DNA of 64,000 nt from Geomonas azotofigens (GTDB lineage: Bacteria; Desulfobacterota; Desulfuromonadia; Geobacterales; Geobacteraceae), in assembly GCF_018919395.1 (NCBI RefSeq), contig NZ_JAHLME010000004.1, positions 62,001-126,000 on the forward strand, in the 5' to 3' direction. The position numbers and the translations under genes are program-made. The notes beneath the pieces were generated by a model, which did not search any database, had not been told where the DNA came from, and saw nothing but the letters and a program-made list of their open reading frames with translations. Positions 27,275-34,172 of this stretch are shown piece after piece. The number at the start of each line of letters is the position of its first letter. The stretch's first letter is position 1.

Positions 27275-28399
27275 ATGAAGCAATATTTTTTCGCCACCAC
27301 CGCCAAGGGCGTGGAAGAGGCGCTGGCTGCCGAGCTGGTGAGGCTGGGGATACCCGAGGTGAGCGCCGAGAGCGGCGGCGCCCGCTTCGGCGGCGGGATG
27401 GAGGCGGCCTACCGGGCCAACCTCTGGCTGCGCACCGCGAGCCGGGTGTTGATGACGCTGGCCGAGTTTCCCTGTGAAACCCCGGATGAGCTGTACCGGG
27501 GCGTGCGGGGCATCTCCTGGGAGCGCTTCCTGACCCCGGCGCTCACCCTCGCCGTCGACTGCAACCTGAGGGACTCCGCGCTCACCCATTCCGGCTTCGT
27601 GGCCTTGAAGAGCAAGGACGCCATCGTGGATGCCCTGCGCGACCACTACGGCAGCCGCCCCAGCGTGGACACCAAGGACCCGGACCTGCGCGTCAACGTG
27701 CGCCTGTTCAAGAACCGCTGCACCTTGAGCCTCGACCTCTCCGGCGAACCGCTGGACCGGCGCGGCTACCGTCTGGACCGGCACGAGGCGCCGCTCAAGG
27801 AGAACCTGGCGGCGGCGCTGGTGGAGCTCTCCGGCTGGGACGGCAGCACGCCGCTGGTCGATCCCATGTGCGGCACCGGGACCATCGCCATCGAGGCGGC
27901 ACTGAAGGCGCTGCGCATCCCCCCCGGGCTGAACCGCCGTTTCGGGTTCCAGCGCTGGCAGGGTTTCGACCGCGCGCTCTGGGACCGCATCCAGGCCGAG
28001 GCGCGCGCCGGCATGCTGGACCGGCTCCCGGCGCCGGTGCAGGGGACCGACCTGTCGCACTCCGCGGTGGGGATGGCGGCGCAGAACGCCAAGCGCGCGG
28101 GGGTGCTCGAGCACCTGGTGCTGGGCAGGCTCCCCATGGCCGAACTGACGCCCCCCCCGGGGCCGGGAGTGCTGATCATCAACCCTCCCTACGGCAAGAG
28201 GCTCGGCGAGCAGGAGGAACTGCGCCCGCTTTACAAGGAGATCGGCGACACCCTGAAACAGCGCTGCAAGGGGTACACCGCCTACCTCTTCACCGGCAAC
28301 CTGGAGTTGGCCAAGTCGGTCGGCCTGAAGGCGACCCGCAGGATGGTGCTCTATAACGGCCCCATCGAGTGCCGCCTGCTCAAGTACGAGATGTATTAA
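27275..28399 (+). CDS. THUMP-domain class I SAM RNA methyltransferase, RlmL-like
   Basis: 374-residue predicted 23S rRNA guanine-N2 methyltransferase, related to the N-terminal half of E. coli RlmL (m2G2445). An N-terminal ferredoxin-like/THUMP module (about 1-160) is followed by a Rossmann methyltransferase fold with the SAM motif VDPMCGTGTIAIEAAL and catalytic IINPPYGKRLGE (motif IV NPPY). AAGGAGAGAGG precedes the ATG. The exact target base is inferred from the family only. Confidence 0.88.
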   Translation: MKQYFFATTAKGVEEALAAELVRLGIPEVSAESGGARFGGGMEAAYRANLWLRTASRVLMTLAEFPCETPDELYRGVRGISWERFLTPALTLAVDCNLRDSALTHSGFVALKSKDAIVDALRDHYGSRPSVDTKDPDLRVNVRLFKNRCTLSLDLSGEPLDRRGYRLDRHEAPLKENLAAALVELSGWDGSTPLVDPMCGTGTIAIEAALKALRIPPGLNRRFGFQRWQGFDRALWDRIQAEARAGMLDRLPAPVQGTDLSHSAVGMAAQNAKRAGVLEHLVLGRLPMAELTPPPGPGVLIINPPYGKRLGEQEELRPLYKEIGDTLKQRCKGYTAYLFTGNLELAKSVGLKATRRMVLYNGPIECRLLKYEMY

Positions 28400-28430
28400 G
28401 ACCGTCGGTTTCTGTCATTAAAATAGAAGC

Positions 28431-28459
28431 TTGACACGCTAATCCTTTTACTATATGTT
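28431..28459 (+). promoter_or_regulatory. promoter of the tRNA gene
   Basis: TTGACA, 17-nt spacer, TATGTT (TATATG with a 15-nt spacer overlaps it). The predicted start is about 10 nt upstream of the tRNA 5' end. Confidence 0.65.
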
Positions 28460-28474
28460 TTAATTTCGCTTTTC

Positions 28475-28551
28475 GGGCCTATAGCTCAGTTGGTTAGAGC
28501 TACCGGCTCATAACCGGTCGGTCCCAGGTTCGAGTCCTGGTGGGCCCACCA
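28475..28551 (+). tRNA. tRNA with CAT anticodon (tRNA-Ile2 or elongator tRNA-Met)
   Basis: 77-nt cloverleaf with encoded CCA. The acceptor stem GGGCCTA pairs with TGGGCCC (one wobble). Anticodon stem ACCGG/CCGGT encloses loop CTCATAA, anticodon CAT at 28509-28511. The T arm contains GGTTCGAGTCC. A CAT anticodon can mean Met, initiator Met, or Ile2 (lysidine-modified by TilS). The initiator is excluded by the paired first acceptor base pair and by the absence of the three-GC anticodon stem. The anticodon arm GGCTCATAACC looks more like Gram-positive tRNA-Ile2, but this is not decisive. Confidence 0.93.
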
Positions 28552-28626
28552 CCTTACAAATTAGGATGATGTGGGGATGCCCTTAAAGCACCTGGTCAGA
28601 CGAAAAAATACACTTCAAGTGGGGAG

Positions 28627-28659
28627 AAAGAGTGCACACCAAGCGGTTGCACTCTTTTT
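28627..28659 (+). terminator. terminator downstream of the tRNA
   Basis: Perfect 10-bp stem AAAGAGTGCA / TGCACTCTTT, 11-nt loop, T-rich tail that runs into the start of the next gene. Confidence 0.88.
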
Positions 28660-28671
28660 CTTTTGAGCGTG

Positions 28672-29790
28672 ATGATAACTCCGAGACTTTCCGATCTAGT
28701 TGGAATAACTGGCAAAATCGCCCCAATTCACTTCGCTGAATCCTGGGACAACGTGGGGCTGCAGCTTGGCGACCCCGTCGCGCCGGTTTCCCGGATCATG
28801 GTGGCGCTCGATCCCGGCCGTCCCGCCATCGAGGCCGCCATCGAGGCCAGCTGCCAACTCCTGGTCACGCATCATCCGTTCATCTTCTCCCCGCTCAAAA
28901 AGATCACCGCCGCCGACGAAACCGGCCGCCTCACCATCCTCGCCATCAAGCACGACCTCGCCATCATCTCCCTGCACACCAACCTCGACATCGCCCAAGG
29001 GGGCGTCAACGACCTTCTGGCCGGGCGCCTGGGACTCCAGGGGGCGCAGCCTTTGAAGATCACCGGTGGCGAGGAGTCCGTCAAGATGGTCCTTTTCGCG
29101 CCGCGGGGCTTCGAGGAGAAGCTTTTGTCCGCGCTCTCCCCTTTCATGCCCCTGATCGGCAACTACCGCGACTGTTCCTACCAGGTCGAGGGGACCGGGC
29201 GCTTCACACCGCTCGCCGGCGCCAGGCCGTTCGTGGGCGAGGTCGGGGCGGGGCACGCGGAGCCGGAGAGCAGGCTCGAGTTCCTGATCCTGAAGGAGCG
29301 CATCGGCGCCGCCGTGACCGCCCTCAAGGGGGCGCACCCCTACGAGGAGCCCGCCTACGACCTGTACCCGGTATTGAACCAGGGGGCGCCGCGCGGCCTG
29401 GGGCGCATCGGGACGCTGGCCGCCCCGGTGTCCGCGGGAAGCCTCGCCAAGGAGGTCCGGGAACGCCTGGGCGCCGCGGGGGTGCGGCTGGTGGGAGATC
29501 CGGAGCGCCAGGTGAGGAAGGTCGCCGTCTGTGGCGGCTCGGGCGTTTCGCTGCTGCATGATGCGGCCCGCAAGGGTGCCGACGTCCTGGTGACCGGGGA
29601 CGTGAAATACCACGAGGCGCGCGAGGCCGAGGCCCTCGGGGTGGCGCTGCTCGATGCCGGGCATTTCGCCACCGAGCGGCTCATGGTGCAGGGGCTCGGC
29701 GCGCAGTTGAAGGAAGTCCTCGCGGCACGCCGCTTCGAGGCGGAAGTAGTTGAATACCAAGGGGAGCAGGAGCCTTTCAGCTTCTGGTGA
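28672..29790 (+). CDS. Nif3-like dinuclear metal-centre protein (GTP cyclohydrolase 1 type 2 family)
   Basis: About 372 residues from ATG 28672; TTG 28663 and GTG 28669 are in-frame alternatives. No Shine-Dalgarno is visible because the start lies only 13 nt after a terminator T tract. Metal-binding motifs: LVTHHPFIF, SLHTNLDIAQGG and the C-terminal LLDAGHFATE. The length shows the inserted PII-like domain (about 125-230, YRDCSYQVEGTGRFTPL) typical of YqfO-type members. Biochemical role is uncertain across the family. A zinc-ribbon gene follows closely, a common pairing. Confidence 0.88.
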   Translation: MITPRLSDLVGITGKIAPIHFAESWDNVGLQLGDPVAPVSRIMVALDPGRPAIEAAIEASCQLLVTHHPFIFSPLKKITAADETGRLTILAIKHDLAIISLHTNLDIAQGGVNDLLAGRLGLQGAQPLKITGGEESVKMVLFAPRGFEEKLLSALSPFMPLIGNYRDCSYQVEGTGRFTPLAGARPFVGEVGAGHAEPESRLEFLILKERIGAAVTALKGAHPYEEPAYDLYPVLNQGAPRGLGRIGTLAAPVSAGSLAKEVRERLGAAGVRLVGDPERQVRKVAVCGGSGVSLLHDAARKGADVLVTGDVKYHEAREAEALGVALLDAGHFATERLMVQGLGAQLKEVLAARRFEAEVVEYQGEQEPFSFW

Positions 29791-29837
29791 GACCTCTGCT
29801 CTTTAAGCACATAAAAAGGTAGTTGGGGAGGCGGATT

Positions 29838-30551
29838 TTGCGTAACAAACTGAAGGCGTTATACGAATTGCAGGAGATCGATCTGAGGATCGACGGGCTG
29901 GACGGCGAGAAGGCGCAGCTGGTGAGCGAGTCCCAGGCGCTGGACGCAAAGCTTGCGGAGGCGCGCGAGAAGATCGCGGCGCGGCGCGAGGAAGTGGCTG
30001 CGCTTGAGGAGGAGAAGGGGGGCCTCGAGGCCAACCTCGCCTCCGAGAACGACAACATCAACCGTTCCGAGTCGCACCTCAAGGAGATCAAGACCCAGAA
30101 GGAGTACCAGGCGGTCTCCAAGGAGATCTCCGGCGCCAAGAAGCTGATCGCCGAGCTGGAGGAGCAGATCCTGCAGAAGATCAACGCCATCGAGGAGATC
30201 AACGGCGACATCGCCAAGCGCGAAGCCGACCTTGTCGAGCTCGAAGGCAACGTGGCGGCGCAGCAGGCCGAGGTGCAGCAGAAGGTGGAGGCCCTGGAAG
30301 GGGGCATCGCCAAGGATGCCGCCACCCGCGAGGAGACCATGAAGATCATTCCGGCCTCCGTGATGAAGCGCTACAGCAGGCTGCGCGACCAGCGCAGGGG
30401 TGTCGCGGTGGTCGAGGCCAAGGAAGGGAACTGCATGGGGTGCAACATGCACCTGCCGCCGCAGCTCTACAACACCCTGTTCCGTGCCGACGACGTGCTG
30501 ACCTGCCCGCACTGCCAGCGCATCCTGATCATGAAGCAGGAAGTGGAATAG
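29838..30551 (+). CDS. coiled-coil protein with C-terminal C4 zinc ribbon
   Basis: 237 residues. The start is placed at TTG 29838, since GGGGAGG lies 6 nt upstream; TTG 29823 is the furthest possible start. Residues about 5-180 form a long antiparallel coiled coil rich in Glu, Lys and Ala. The C-terminus has two CXXC pairs (CMGCNMHL and CPHCQRIL), the zinc ribbon of the CT398/FlgZ-like family. Proposed roles in the family include nucleic-acid or sigma-54/flagellar interaction; none is established here. It ends 11 nt before the RNase P RNA. Confidence 0.85.
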   Translation: MRNKLKALYELQEIDLRIDGLDGEKAQLVSESQALDAKLAEAREKIAARREEVAALEEEKGGLEANLASENDNINRSESHLKEIKTQKEYQAVSKEISGAKKLIAELEEQILQKINAIEEINGDIAKREADLVELEGNVAAQQAEVQQKVEALEGGIAKDAATREETMKIIPASVMKRYSRLRDQRRGVAVVEAKEGNCMGCNMHLPPQLYNTLFRADDVLTCPHCQRILIMKQEVE

Positions 30552-30562
30552 AAAAAGCTTTT

Positions 30563-30987
30563 GGCCGAAGCAGACCAGATGGTCGCCGTTCCCCTAGCCT
30601 CGTGCGAAGGGGGAGGGAGGAAAGTCCGGGCTCCACAGGGCATGGTGCTGGATAACGTCCAGCGGGGGCAACCCCAGGGAAAGTGCCACAGAGAGAAGTC
30701 CGCCCACCAAAACCGAAGCTGAAGGGGCTCGTCCCCCGAAGCCTTGGCGCACGTGGGTAAGGGTGAAAGGGTGAGGTAAGAGCTCACCGGGTTCGGCGGC
30801 GACGCCGGATGCCAGGTAAACCCCACCAGGAGCAAGACCAAATAGGGAAGCGTTAAGGACGGCCCGTCCGTGCTTCCGGGTTGGTTGCTTGAGGGTGTCG
30901 GTAACGGCACTCCTAGATGAATGACCATCACCCGCCTCCGGGTAACCGGCTGCGGGAACAGAACCCGGCTTACGGTCTGCTTCGGCC
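30563..30987 (+). ncRNA. rnpB: RNase P RNA component
   Basis: Catalytic RNA that removes tRNA 5' leaders. The P1 helix is perfect over 14 bp: GGCCGAAGCAGACC at 30563-30576 pairs with GGTCTGCTTCGGCC at 30974-30987. Conserved cores are visible: GAGGAAAGTCCGGGCTCCAC near 30615, a GGTAAGGGTGAAAGGGTG segment near 30755, GAGGTAAGAGCTCACC, and the 3' ACAGAACCCGGCTTA block at about 30958-30972. The bacterial A-type layout fits. It begins 11 nt after the zinc-ribbon gene, so its promoter lies within that gene or it is processed from a longer transcript. Confidence 0.97.
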
Positions 30988-31103
30988 AATATATAAAAAC
31001 TGCTCAACGTTCAAGGTTCAACGTTCGCCATCCGCCCCCTTCGGCCATCTGCCCGGCGGCGGGCGGACGACTCGTGAATCTCGAGCCTGGAACAATGGAA
31101 TCC

Positions 31104-31208
31104 AAACGCAAAGCCGCGGAGCCGCAAAGAAAACCCGGAACCTCGGAACTTCGAGTTTTTGCACTCCCCGTTTTTCAGTCGTCTCTGCGTCTTGGCGCCT
31201 TTGCGTTA
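31104..31208. repeat. imperfect inverted-repeat element, about 105 bp
   Basis: The left arm at 31104-31131 (AAACGCAAAGCCGCGGAGCC...) and the right arm at 31182-31208 (…GGCGCCTTTGCGTT) are near complements. The region between rnpB and the element also contains short repeats of the type GTTCAAGGTTCAACGTTC (31010-31030). This looks like dispersed intergenic DNA, possibly a MITE-like or REP-like element. Confidence 0.6.
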
Positions 31209-31233
31209 AAAAAACGGTTTGTAACTGTAGACC

Positions 31234-31265
31234 CGCCTTCCGGTCGCCCTGGACGGCGTTTTTTT
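31234..31265 (+). terminator. possible weak terminator before the cysteine-cluster gene
   Basis: CGCC-T-TCC pairs with GGA-C-GGCG, followed by seven Ts. The internal mismatch and short stem make this uncertain. Confidence 0.4.
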
Positions 31266-31283
31266 ATGTTGCACGAGGTTGGC

Positions 31284-31778
31284 GTGGCCGATTGGGATCA
31301 TGAATGGCAGGAGGCGGTGGGCAGGGTGACGGCGGCGTTCGAGCGGCTCCCCGCTGCCGTCCGAGGTGAGCTTGCAGGGGGCGCCCGCGCCATGGTGGCG
31401 CACAAGGAGGCGATGCAGCGGCTGGTCGCCCGCGTCGATGCCGCCACCCATTGCGCCGGCTGCGGCGGCGCCTGCTGCGTCAAGGGTAAGTACCATTTCA
31501 GCGCCGTGGACCTGCTGGTCTACCTGGCTACCGACAAGCCGCTCTTCACGCCGCGCTTCGACAACGGGCTCTGCCCTTTCCTGGGCGAGCCGGAGTGCCT
31601 GATCCCGTCGGGCTACCGTCCCTTCAACTGCATCACCTTCAATTGCGACCTCATCGAGGACCAGCTGACGCGGGACGAAGTCTCCCGCTTTTACCGGATG
31701 GAGCAGGAGCTTGCCGCCCGCTACGCCGACATCCGCGGCCTTTTTCCGGCGCGGAGCATGGACGGCTCCCTGCTTTGA
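31284..31778 (+). CDS. YkgJ-type cysteine-cluster (zinc/iron-chelating) protein
   Basis: 164 residues if begun at GTG 31284, where ACGAGG gives a ribosome site. ATG 31266 is in frame but lies directly after a T run with no such site. Cysteine motif CAGCGGACC (CxxCxxxCC), then CPFLGEPECLIPSGYRPFNC and a last cysteine in FNCDLIED. This matches the YkgJ/CxxCxxxCC family, predicted to bind zinc or an iron-sulfur cluster. Function is unknown. It is followed 19 nt later by an unknown small gene, probably co-transcribed. Confidence 0.78.
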   Translation: MADWDHEWQEAVGRVTAAFERLPAAVRGELAGGARAMVAHKEAMQRLVARVDAATHCAGCGGACCVKGKYHFSAVDLLVYLATDKPLFTPRFDNGLCPFLGEPECLIPSGYRPFNCITFNCDLIEDQLTRDEVSRFYRMEQELAARYADIRGLFPARSMDGSLL

Positions 31779-31797
31779 CCGCAAAGGAGAAGTGAAC

Positions 31798-32124
31798 ATG
31801 GTGACGACCATCAATGACATCGTGCTGGTGCACATCGACAACAAGCCCGCCTTCTACGCCAGGATCGAGGACATCACCCCCGACGCGAAGCCAGGATGGT
31901 GGCAGGTGCAGCTGTTGGTGCTCACCGTACCGCTCCAGGTCTACCACTGGATCCTGGACGAGAGCCAGGTGAACGGCGCCCCCTTCACCATGTCCGGCAC
32001 GCCGATCATGCTCGAGAAGGTGGTCTCCCCGGAGCCGCCCCAGAAACCGGTGGCGCCGGTCGACAAGGGGGCCGGGCAGAAGAAGGGGAACGTGGTTTCC
32101 CTCTTCGACAGGAAAAAGAATTAA
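31798..32124 (+). CDS. conserved-looking hypothetical protein, 108 aa
   Basis: Start at ATG 31798, with AAAGGAGAAG 7 nt upstream. No family recognised. It is a compact, beta-rich N-terminal domain (about 1-80: IVLVHIDNKPAFYARIEDI, WWQVQLLVLTVPLQVYHWIL, TMSGTPIMLEKV), then a Pro/Lys-rich tail ending SLFDRKKN. There is no signal peptide or membrane segment. The clean ribosome site and neighbour spacing support a real gene. Confidence 0.75.
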   Translation: MVTTINDIVLVHIDNKPAFYARIEDITPDAKPGWWQVQLLVLTVPLQVYHWILDESQVNGAPFTMSGTPIMLEKVVSPEPPQKPVAPVDKGAGQKKGNVVSLFDRKKN

Positions 32125-32140
32125 TGATGTCGCATCCTTC

Positions 32141-32178
32141 CGGGCGGGGTCACCAGGACCCCGCCCGTCGCGTTTTTT
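32141..32178 (+). terminator. terminator upstream of the dcw cluster
   Basis: Perfect 11-bp stem CGGGCGGGGTC / GACCCCGCCCG, loop ACCAG, then six Ts beginning 5 nt after the stem. Confidence 0.8.
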
Positions 32179-32315
32179 CCTCCGTTCTCCGCGATACATT
32201 TTAATTTACCCCGGTTCACTCCCCGCTTTTTCCACTTCTTGCCACCGGTTCCCGTCCCCCCGCTTAACTCACTGGAAAACCTCCCAAAAATTCCCTATTT
32301 GCCGCTAATTTTGCC

Positions 32316-32344
32316 TTGACATCAAAGGTGGCCTCCCGTATAGT
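32316..32344 (+). promoter_or_regulatory. mraZ (dcw cluster) promoter
   Basis: TTGACA, 17-nt spacer, TATAGT, among the best promoter matches in the window. The predicted start near 32351 coincides with the first operator repeat. Confidence 0.88.
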
Positions 32345-32355
32345 TCGTGCACGAA

Positions 32356-32380
32356 AGTGGTATGTAGTGGTATAAAGTGG
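32356..32380 (+). promoter_or_regulatory. MraZ-type operator: three AGTGG repeats at 10-bp spacing
   Basis: AGTGG occurs at 32356, 32366 and 32376, exactly one helical turn apart. The first and third are extended to AAAGTGG. MraZ of E. coli binds TGGG-type direct repeats at 10-bp spacing, and mycoplasma MraZ uses AAAGTG(T/G). The position, between the -10 and the mraZ start codon, fits autoregulation of the cluster. Confidence 0.75.
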
Positions 32381-32400
32381 CAACGAGTGCCGGGGAAACC

Positions 32401-32883
32401 ATGTTCAGAGGGAAGTTCGACACGACCATCGACGCCAAGGGGCGCACCAGCATTCCCGCGAAATTCCGCGAGGTTTTGGTGGACAGCTTCGGCGACGAGC
32501 GCTTCTTCCTCACCAAGAGCATTCCGATGCGACTGGGGGGGGAGCAGATGAGCTACGGTCTCGTCATCTATCCCCACAGCGAGTTCCTGGCCCTCGAGGA
32601 GCGGCTCAAGGACGGGGGCGACCTGGGCTTCTCCGTCGAGCAGCTCGCCGCGTTGCGCCGCACCGTGCTGGTTCCCGCGGTCGAGTGCACCGCCGACAAG
32701 CTGGGGCGCATCCTGGTGCCGCCCGACCTGAGAAAGACCGCGCAGCTGGAGCGCGAACTCCACTTCGTGGGCATGCAGAAAAAGATCGATATCTACAGCC
32801 AGGCCGTCTGGGCCAAGGTCTGCGAGCAGGACGAGCAGAACTTCCCGCTCGACTCGCCGGGGCTCGCGGCGCTGGGCCTGTAG
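32401..32883 (+). CDS. mraZ: transcriptional regulator MraZ
   Basis: DNA-binding autoregulator of the division/cell-wall cluster, 160 residues with two SpoVT/AbrB-like repeats. FRGKFDTTIDAKGRTSIPAKFRE marks the first and ADKLGRILVPPDLRK the second. ATG 32401 is preferred (CGGGGAAA upstream). GTG 32377 would add 8 residues but overlaps the third operator repeat. The next gene begins immediately after its stop codon. Confidence 0.95.
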   Translation: MFRGKFDTTIDAKGRTSIPAKFREVLVDSFGDERFFLTKSIPMRLGGEQMSYGLVIYPHSEFLALEERLKDGGDLGFSVEQLAALRRTVLVPAVECTADKLGRILVPPDLRKTAQLERELHFVGMQKKIDIYSQAVWAKVCEQDEQNFPLDSPGLAALGL

Positions 32884-33822
32884 ATGGCGGACTTCCATCA
32901 CATATCGGTGCTCCCGAACGAGGTCCTCGAGCTGCTCGCCCCCAAGGCCGGCGGCGTCTACGTGGACGGCACCCTGGGAGGCGCCGGCCACGCCGGCCTG
33001 GTGCTCACCGCGAGCGCGCCGGACGGCGTCCTGATCGGCTTCGATCGCGACGCGGAGGCGATCGCGGTGGCCCGCGAACGGCTCGCCCCGTTCGGCGACC
33101 GGGTCCGCCTCTTCCAGAGGAACTTCTCCTCGATAGCGTCCACCCTGGCCGAGACCGGGGTGGACGCCATCGACGGCTTCGTCCTCGACCTCGGGGTCTC
33201 CAGCCACCAGCTGGACAAGGAGGAGCGGGGCTTCAGCTTCCAGGCCGACGCCCCCCTGGACATGCGCATGGACAGAAGCTCCGGCGCGAGCGCCGCTGAT
33301 CTGGTCAACACCCTCCCCGAGGGGGAGCTGTTCCGCATCATCGCCGAGTACGGCGAGGAGCGCTGGGCCAAGCGGATCGCCTCCTTCATCGTCAAGGCGA
33401 GGGAAGAGGCCCCCATCGAAACCACCATGCAGCTGGTGGACATCATCAAGGGGGCGATACCCAAGGCCAAGTGGGAGGAGCGGCTGCACCCGGCGACCCG
33501 GACCTTCCAGGGGCTCAGGATCGCGGTGAACGAGGAGCTGAAGAGCCTGGAGGACGGGCTTGCCGACCTCCTGAAGCTCCTGAAGCCTGGAGGGCGCGGT
33601 GCGGTGATCTCCTTCCACTCGCTGGAGGACCGCATCGTCAAGGAGGCCTTCCGCGACGCCGCCGCCGGCTGCACCTGCCCCAGGGAACTCCCGATCTGCG
33701 TCTGCAACCGGGTACCGCGGTACAAGGTGCTGACCAAGAAGGCGGTCAAAGCGGGGGATGAGGAACTGACCGCGAATCCGCGCTCCAGGAGCGCACGCCT
33801 TAGAGGCATCGAGAAGCTTTAA
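32884..33822 (+). CDS. rsmH: 16S rRNA (cytosine1402-N4)-methyltransferase
   Basis: SAM-dependent methylation of C1402 in the decoding centre. The 312 residues match the family. Seen: [16 protein letters not shown] loop [27 protein letters not shown], the DMRMD motif in [21 protein letters not shown], and [13 protein letters not shown]. The ATG directly abuts the mraZ stop, so the two are translationally coupled. Confidence 0.97.
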   Translation: MADFHHISVLPNEVLELLAPKAGGVYVDGTLGGAGHAGLVLTASAPDGVLIGFDRDAEAIAVARERLAPFGDRVRLFQRNFSSIASTLAETGVDAIDGFVLDLGVSSHQLDKEERGFSFQADAPLDMRMDRSSGASAADLVNTLPEGELFRIIAEYGEERWAKRIASFIVKAREEAPIETTMQLVDIIKGAIPKAKWEERLHPATRTFQGLRIAVNEELKSLEDGLADLLKLLKPGGRGAVISFHSLEDRIVKEAFRDAAAGCTCPRELPICVCNRVPRYKVLTKKAVKAGDEELTANPRSRSARLRGIEKL

Positions 33823-33836
33823 CAAGAGGTAGCACT

Positions 33837-34172
33837 ATGGCACAGAGCAAAGTTGCCTACGGCAAGGTCGCCGCACCGGTACGAACCGGCGCGGTGGTGA
33901 GGGAAAACTGGATCAGCTTCCGGTACCTGACGGGGGTCATGGTCCTGCTCACGCTGGTCTCCATCTTCCACGTCTGGTCCCGGGTCGAGGTGATCAACCT
34001 GAACCTGAGGATCGGCGAGGCCAACAAGCAGTTCCGGGACCAGCAGCAGGAGAACAAGCGCCTCAAGGTGGAGGTGGCGTCCCTGAAGGCGCCCGCCCGC
34101 ATCGAGGCGCTCGCCAAGGGTGAGCTCGGCATGGCGCTCCCCACCGACCAGCAGGTGGTCCTGGTCAAGTGA
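33837..34172 (+). CDS. ftsL: cell division protein FtsL
   Basis: 111-residue bitopic protein: cytosolic N-terminus (1-32), one transmembrane helix (about 35-55, YLTGVMVLLTLVSIFHVWS), then a periplasmic coiled coil (about 60-98, LNLRIGEANKQFRDQQQENK). It bridges FtsQ/FtsB and FtsW/FtsI in the divisome. Sequence identity in this family is low; the call rests on topology, size and position between rsmH and ftsI. Its stop overlaps the ftsI GTG start. Confidence 0.88.
   Translation: MAQSKVAYGKVAAPVRTGAVVRENWISFRYLTGVMVLLTLVSIFHVWSRVEVINLNLRIGEANKQFRDQQQENKRLKVEVASLKAPARIEALAKGELGMALPTDQQVVLVK

Noticed and set aside
30921-31283. N-terminal extension of the YkgJ-type protein back into rnpB
   Set aside because: The first 115 or more codons lie in RNase P RNA and repeat DNA and have no protein-like pattern.
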